From the NCBI GenBank assembly GCA_964447605.1, contig CAYUTA010000024.1, positions 1 to 37,850 of the forward strand: a DNA stretch of 37,850 nucleotides, read 5' to 3'. Numbering within the stretch: position 1 is the stretch's first letter; each line of letters begins with the position of its first letter. Below the pieces are notes generated by a model that worked only from the letters and a program-made list of their open reading frames with translations, searched no databases and was not told the DNA's origin. Of the stretch, positions 34,434-37,850 are shown in pieces. Source of the stretch: CAYUTA01 sp964447605 (lineage in GTDB: Bacteria; Bacillota; Clostridia; Christensenellales; CAG-138). The position numbers were made by a program, and so were the translations under genes.

Positions 34434-35746
34434 ATGGCACAAAAGGGCTATTTCTCGGGCAAAACGGAATATGACCGCAAGCGTTCCGGCGGCGATTCCG
34501 GCAATTACGGCCAATCCGGCAGCGGCCCGCGCGGCTATGGTAAGCGCGGCGACGGCCCGCGCCCCGGCGGCGATTCCGGCAATTACGGCCAATCCGGCAG
34601 CGGCCCGCGCGGCTATGGNNNNNNNNNNNNNNNNNNNNNNNNNNNNNNNNNNNNNNNNNNNNNNNNNNNNNNNNNNNNNNNNNNNNNNNNNNNNNNNNNN
34701 NNNNNNNNNNNNNNNNNNCCGGCAGCTACGGCCAATCCGGCAGCGGCCCGCGCGGCTATGGTAAGCGCGGCGACGGCCCGCGCCCCGGCGGCGATTCCGG
34801 CAGCTACGGCCAATCCGGCAGCGGCCCGCGCGGCTATGGTAAGCGCGGCGATTCCGGCAGCTACGGCCAATCCGGCAGCGGCCCGCGCGGTGGAAATGAC
34901 CGGCCGCGCTATGACGAACGCCGCGTGCCCGGCGTACGCGAAGCGACGCCGGAAGCGGCGCAGCAGGACGATGCCGATGCGTTGCCGTTTCTCATCATCG
35001 GGCGCAACGCCGTGCGTGAAGCGGTCAAAGCCGGCCGCAGCATCGACCGCATCCTGGTTTCCGCAGAGCCGGACGGCTCGCTGCGCGAAATCATTTCCCT
35101 TGCGCGCGACCATAAAATTCCGGTGCGCGAAACGGACAGAAAGGCGCTCGACGCGCTCTGCATGCCCTTTGGCCACGGCGGGAAAACCGCCAACCATCAG
35201 GGGATCGTCGCCTATGCCGCGGGCGTGAGCTACTGCGGCGTGCAGGACATCCTCAACATTGCCGCCGCGCGCGGCGAGCAGCCGTTTGTCATCGTGCTCG
35301 ACGGCATCATGGACCCGCATAATCTCGGTTCCATCATCCGTAGCGCGGATTGCGCGGGCGCGCACGGGGTCGTCATCGGCAAGCGCCGCAGTGCGTCGGT
35401 AACGGCGGCGACGGTCAAGGCCGCCGCGGGCGCGACGGAGCACGTTGCCATCGCGCGGGTGACGAATATCGCCGCGGCGATTGCGGAGTTGAAAAAGGCA
35501 GGGCTCTGGATCGCCGGCGCAGACATGGCCGCGCCCGCCATGTCCACCAAAAACCTCTCCGGCGCGCTCGCGCTGGTCATCGGCAGCGAGGGCGGCGGGC
35601 TTGGCAAGCTTGTCGGCCAATCATGCGATTTTCTGGCGTCGATCCCCATGCACGGGCAGCTGGACTCGCTCAACGCGTCCGTTGCCGCGGGCATCCTGAT
35701 GTTTGAAAAGCGGCGGCAGGACGAGGCCGCGGGGCGGCAAACATGA
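34434..35746 (+). CDS. rlmB: 23S rRNA 2'-O-ribose methyltransferase RlmB with N-terminal glycine-rich repeat (assembly gap inside)
   Basis: The gene starts at the ATG at 34434 (AGGAGGATTGACAT upstream, inside the mrnC end) with MAQKGYFSGKTEYDRKRSG. It then enters a 26-residue glycine-rich repeat, is cut by 100 N at 34619-34718, resumes in the repeat, and continues into the enzyme from about 34925. The frames before and after the gap differ only because the N-length is a placeholder. The catalytic part shows the small substrate-binding domain (LPFLIIGRNAVREAVKAGRS) and the SPOUT knot motifs DPHNLGSIIRSADCAGA, LALVIGSEGGGL and IPMHGQLDSLNASVAAGILM. It methylates G2251 (E. coli numbering) of 23S rRNA using SAM. 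An N-terminal disordered region is known in some relatives, but this long tandem repeat is unusual. Confidence 0.88.
34491..34891 (+). repeat. In-frame 78-bp tandem repeat coding a YGQ/RG-rich region
   Basis: Units begin at 34491, 34569, (34712 inside the gap), 34790 and 34847. The 26-residue unit reads GDSG(N/S)YGQSGSGPRGYG followed by KRGDGPRPG. The unit at 34790 is shortened to 57 bp, and the last is partial. Units before the gap have Asn before YGQ; those after have Ser. Nearly identical DNA explains the assembly break. Confidence 0.9.
34619..34718. other. Assembly gap (100 N)
   Basis: Exactly 100 N, a common placeholder for unknown length. Repeat phase on the two sides predicts a true length of 35 + 78n bases, modified if 57-bp short units are present. 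Confidence 0.98.
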
Positions 35747-36351
35747 ACGATTATGCGGCGTACACCGACGAGGCGCTCATCACCGCCCTGCGGGAGGGTG
35801 ATAAACCCGCCGAGGAGACGCTGTATGCGCGCTACAAGCAGGTGGTGCGCAGTAAGGCGCGCACGTATTTCCTGGTGGGCGCAGACCGCGAGGACATCAT
35901 TCAGGAGGGCATGATCGGCCTGTATAAGGCCGTGTGCGACTATGGGTTTGATAAGCAGGCGTCGTTTCGCGCGTTTGCGGAGCTTTGCATCACGCGCCAG
36001 ATCATTTCCGCCATCAAAAGCGCGACGCGCAAAAAGCACATGCCGCTGAACACGTACGTTTCGCTCAACCGCTCCGTGTTCGAGGGCGATTCCGAGCGTA
36101 CGCTCATCGACATGCTGACAAGTACGCATATCAGCGATCCGGAAAAACTGTTTATCGACCGCGAAAATTATGAAGCGGTTGCGCTGCATATCAACGACTC
36201 GCTGAGCAGACTGGAGAAGGGCGCGCTTTCATTATATTTGCAGGGGTATTCGTACCAGCAGATTGCCGACGCGCTCGGCAAGTCCACCAAGTGCGTCGAC
36301 AACGCCATCCAGCGGGTAAAAAAGAAGCTCGAGGAGCAGCTGAAAAAATGA
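35743..36351 (+). CDS. sigH: RNA polymerase sigma-H factor
   Basis: This encodes 202 residues, starting with an ATG that overlaps the rlmB stop (ATGA). Region 2 reads LVGADREDIIQEGMIGLYKA then VCDYGFDKQASFRAFAELCI. The segment RKKHMPLNTYVSLN is characteristic of SigH-type proteins. Region 4 reads LEKGALSLYLQGYSYQQIAD then ALGKSTKCVDNAIQRVKKKL. In Bacillus and Clostridium SigH drives early sporulation and stationary-phase genes. Its presence suggests descent from a spore-forming lineage but does not prove that this organism sporulates. Confidence 0.93.
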   Translation: MNDYAAYTDEALITALREGDKPAEETLYARYKQVVRSKARTYFLVGADREDIIQEGMIGLYKAVCDYGFDKQASFRAFAELCITRQIISAIKSATRKKHMPLNTYVSLNRSVFEGDSERTLIDMLTSTHISDPEKLFIDRENYEAVALHINDSLSRLEKGALSLYLQGYSYQQIADALGKSTKCVDNAIQRVKKKLEEQLKK

Positions 36352-36454
36352 GGCCGGCGGCCGCGCGGCGCAGCGTTTCAATGTAGACATTTTATGCCGG
36401 GAACCGCGCTTTACGCGCCGAAGCGGATGCCGGCGCCGGCAAAAGGAGACCCAT

Positions 36455-37270
36455 ATGGAAAAATTCACCCAGAATATCCGGGATTTTTTGGCGGGGGACG
36501 TGGTCAGATTCCTCCTGTCTCTGCTGTTTGCGGTGATCGTTGTGTGCATCGGTTTCCGACTCATCCGCCTGTGCATGCGCGCGTTTGACCGTTCCAGGCT
36601 CGCCAGCAGAATGGACCCTACGGCGCATTCGTTTGTACGCAGCCTGTTCTCCATCGCGCTCAAGCTGCTGCTTATGGTCACCATTGCGGGAATCGTGGGC
36701 ATCCCCACCGCGTCGATCATCGCCGTGCTGGGCAGCGCAAGCGTCGCTATCGGCCTGGCCATGCAGGGCAGCCTGTCAAACCTTGCGGGCGGCGTGATGA
36801 TTCTGCTGTTCAAGCCGTTCGTACAGGATGATTTTATCGAGGTGGCGAACGTCGAGGCGGGCCGCGTCGCGGATATCTCGATTTTTTACACCACGCTGGT
36901 TACGGTGGACAACCGGCGCATTGTCGTCCCCAACGGCACGGTGTCCAACGCGTCGGTCACCAATTACACAAGCCAGCCCAAGCGCAGGCTGGACGTCGCC
37001 TTCTCCGTGGAATACGCCGCGGACAGCGGGCATGTGCGCGACGTCATCCTTTCCATTGCCTCCGGGCGTGAAAAGATCGACCGGGACCCCGCGCCCGCGG
37101 TCGTGCTCAAAATGATGGGGGATTCTTCCGTGCTTTATGAGCTGCGCGCCTGGTGCGATAATGACGATTACTGGAACGAACGGTTCGCTATCATCGAGTT
37201 GGTCAAAAAGCGCTTCCAGGCCGAGGGCATCGGCATCCCGTTCCCGCAGATGGACGTCCATGTGGTATAG
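36455..37270 (+). CDS. Small-conductance mechanosensitive channel, MscS family
   Basis: This encodes 271 residues from the ATG at 36455 (AAAAGGAGACCCAT upstream). Three membrane helices are visible: FLLSLLFAVIVVCIGFRLI, SIALKLLLMVTIAGIVGI and the pore helix TM3 ASVAIGLAMQGSLSNLAGGV with alternating Gly/Ala packing. The cytoplasmic beta domain has FVQDDFIEVANVEAGRVADI and VVPNGTVSNASVTNYTSQP. The C-terminal alpha/beta vestibule ends GIGIPFPQMDVHV, as expected. It releases solutes on hypo-osmotic shock. Length matches E. coli MscS. It lies 104 bases after sigH. Confidence 0.94.
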   Translation: MEKFTQNIRDFLAGDVVRFLLSLLFAVIVVCIGFRLIRLCMRAFDRSRLASRMDPTAHSFVRSLFSIALKLLLMVTIAGIVGIPTASIIAVLGSASVAIGLAMQGSLSNLAGGVMILLFKPFVQDDFIEVANVEAGRVADISIFYTTLVTVDNRRIVVPNGTVSNASVTNYTSQPKRRLDVAFSVEYAADSGHVRDVILSIASGREKIDRDPAPAVVLKMMGDSSVLYELRAWCDNDDYWNERFAIIELVKKRFQAEGIGIPFPQMDVHVV

Positions 37271-37290
37271 CAGGGCCGTCCCGGCCCTGC
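37270..37290 (+). terminator. GC hairpin at the mscS stop codon
   Basis: GCAGGGCCG-TCC-CGGCCCTGC, a perfect 9-bp stem beginning at the last base of the TAG. No T-run follows, so termination would be weak or factor-dependent. Confidence 0.5.
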
Positions 37291-37445
37291 GCATCCCCCT
37301 GCGCGGCAGGTTCCGCACGCGTTTGACCTGCCCCTTTACAAAAGTTTCACAACCACTACATATTGTGGTTTTTTTCATGTCACAGTTTCTTTTCGTCAAG
37401 ATAACAGATTCTTCATACCTTGCTAAGGACTTGTTCACAACCTCC

Positions 37446-37454
37446 TGCTACAAT
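37446..37454 (+). promoter_or_regulatory. Extended -10 before the small ORF
   Basis: TGCTACAAT (TACAAT at 37449-37454), 53 bases before the small ORF start. The -35 is poorly defined. Confidence 0.4.
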
Positions 37455-37507
37455 AAAACCATCGTAAGAACCCGATACGAAAGAACGGAGCAAAGGAGAG
37501 AACGACT

Positions 37508-37591
37508 ATGTTGAACAGGTTGTATATCATCGCATACCTTTGGAAAATCCGCCATAAAAAGACCGCGCGCGGCGTCAGCGCGGCGGCATAG
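37508..37591 (+). CDS. 27-residue basic small protein
   Basis: ATG at 37508, TAG at 37589-37591. AAAGGAGAGAACGACT immediately upstream is the full ribosome site pattern, and a promoter-like TGCTACAAT lies further up. The peptide begins MLNRLYIIAYLWKIRHKK and continues TARGVSAAA: a hydrophobic aromatic N-terminal half followed by a basic cluster. It could be a membrane-associated small protein or a leader peptide for a gene outside the window. I know of no family for it. The region after it (37592-37675) holds nothing recognisable. Confidence 0.5.
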   Translation: MLNRLYIIAYLWKIRHKKTARGVSAAA

Positions 37592-37675
37592 GCCGTATCG
37601 CGGGCCTTCTCAGGGCCGGGGTTCGTATTCGCTGCGGCAAAACCCCATAAACCTGCCGCTGGGGGCGCGGCAGAC

Positions 37676-37850
37676 AGCATGTCAAAAAAGGGACTTTGCC
37701 ACTTTATAACAGTCCTCAAAATATCCGGCGGCGGACAGACGTTGTTCGTATGGACAAATGAATTCAGCCTGAGGGCCGCCCAAACCGGGCGGCCCCAGTC
37801 CGGCAAAAAAGCCTATTATTTGCGGGGACAACCGCATGCTTCCCGCCGCC
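37676..37850 (-). repeat. Family A repeat, copy A3 (runs to the window end)
   Basis: Read leftward it starts GGCGGGAAGCATGCGG then TTGTCCCCG, next TTTTTTGCCGG and the hairpin GGCCGCCC-GGTTT-GGGCGGCC. It ends with AAAGTGGCAAAGTC, CCTTTTTTGACATGC. These correspond to modules of A1, A2 and A4. The right end is cut by the window. Confidence 0.7.

Noticed and set aside
34434..35228. Reading the 5' rlmB frame straight through the 100 N
   Set aside because: It gives an alanine-rich nonsense continuation; the downstream repeat and enzyme lie in another frame because the gap length is a placeholder.
34613..35620. 335-codon minus-strand frame opposite rlmB
   Set aside because: Antisense of the glycine-rich repeat, spans the N gap, and has no family features.

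Overview
The window is about 60% GC and looks like a chromosomal segment of a high-GC Firmicutes/Clostridia bacterium, probably a draft or metagenome assembly because it holds a 100-N scaffold gap. The evidence for the group is dnaX-ybaB-recR and mrnC-rlmB-sigH in Firmicutes order, a KtrAB-type potassium system, GGAGG-type ribosome binding sites, and a SigH-type sporulation/stationary-phase sigma factor. No rRNA, tRNA, CRISPR array or intact transposase gene was seen.

Layout. 1-4880 (minus strand) is the head/packaging end of a prophage or prophage remnant: small terminase, large terminase, portal, a scaffold-like protein and an N4-gp56-type major capsid protein that runs off the left edge. 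5430-10067 is mixed chromosome: a short ComEC-type channel, the wreck of a sensor histidine kinase, a YqhD/BdhA-type iron alcohol dehydrogenase, a beta-hydroxyacid dehydrogenase and a frameshifted membrane protein. 10202-13619 carries glnS and gltX. 13942-17090 (minus) carries an M20 metallopeptidase and two polytopic membrane proteins that may work with it. 17226-18367 holds a small membrane protein broken at a seven-base homopolymer and two families of intergenic repeats. 18368-21324 is dnaX-ybaB-recR. 21541-25799 has a MerR-type regulator with a 19-bp-spacer promoter, a lipoprotein phosphoesterase overlapping proS, and a DUF1858 protein. 26127-29785 is an ECF sigma/anti-sigma pair divergent from a lipoprotein. 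29760-33710 has a doubtful small membrane protein, ychF, ktrB and ktrA. 34008-37270 is mrnC-rlmB-sigH followed by an MscS channel, then a 27-codon small ORF.

The most unusual item is rlmB (34434-35746). Its methyltransferase domain is preceded by a long glycine-rich tandem repeat (26-residue unit, 78 bp) mixing YGQSGSG and PRGYGKRGDGPRPG segments. It resembles the low-complexity YGQ/RGG domains of FET-type RNA-binding proteins. The assembly gap falls inside this repeat, so its true length is unknown. The second noteworthy item is a set of modular, hairpin-forming intergenic repeats: family A at about 18.0, 25.9, 33.9 and 37.7 kb, and family B as a roughly 93-bp inverted pair flanking 17.2-18.3 kb and ending in promoter-like sequence.

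All functional calls rest on motifs read by eye; no database search was possible.
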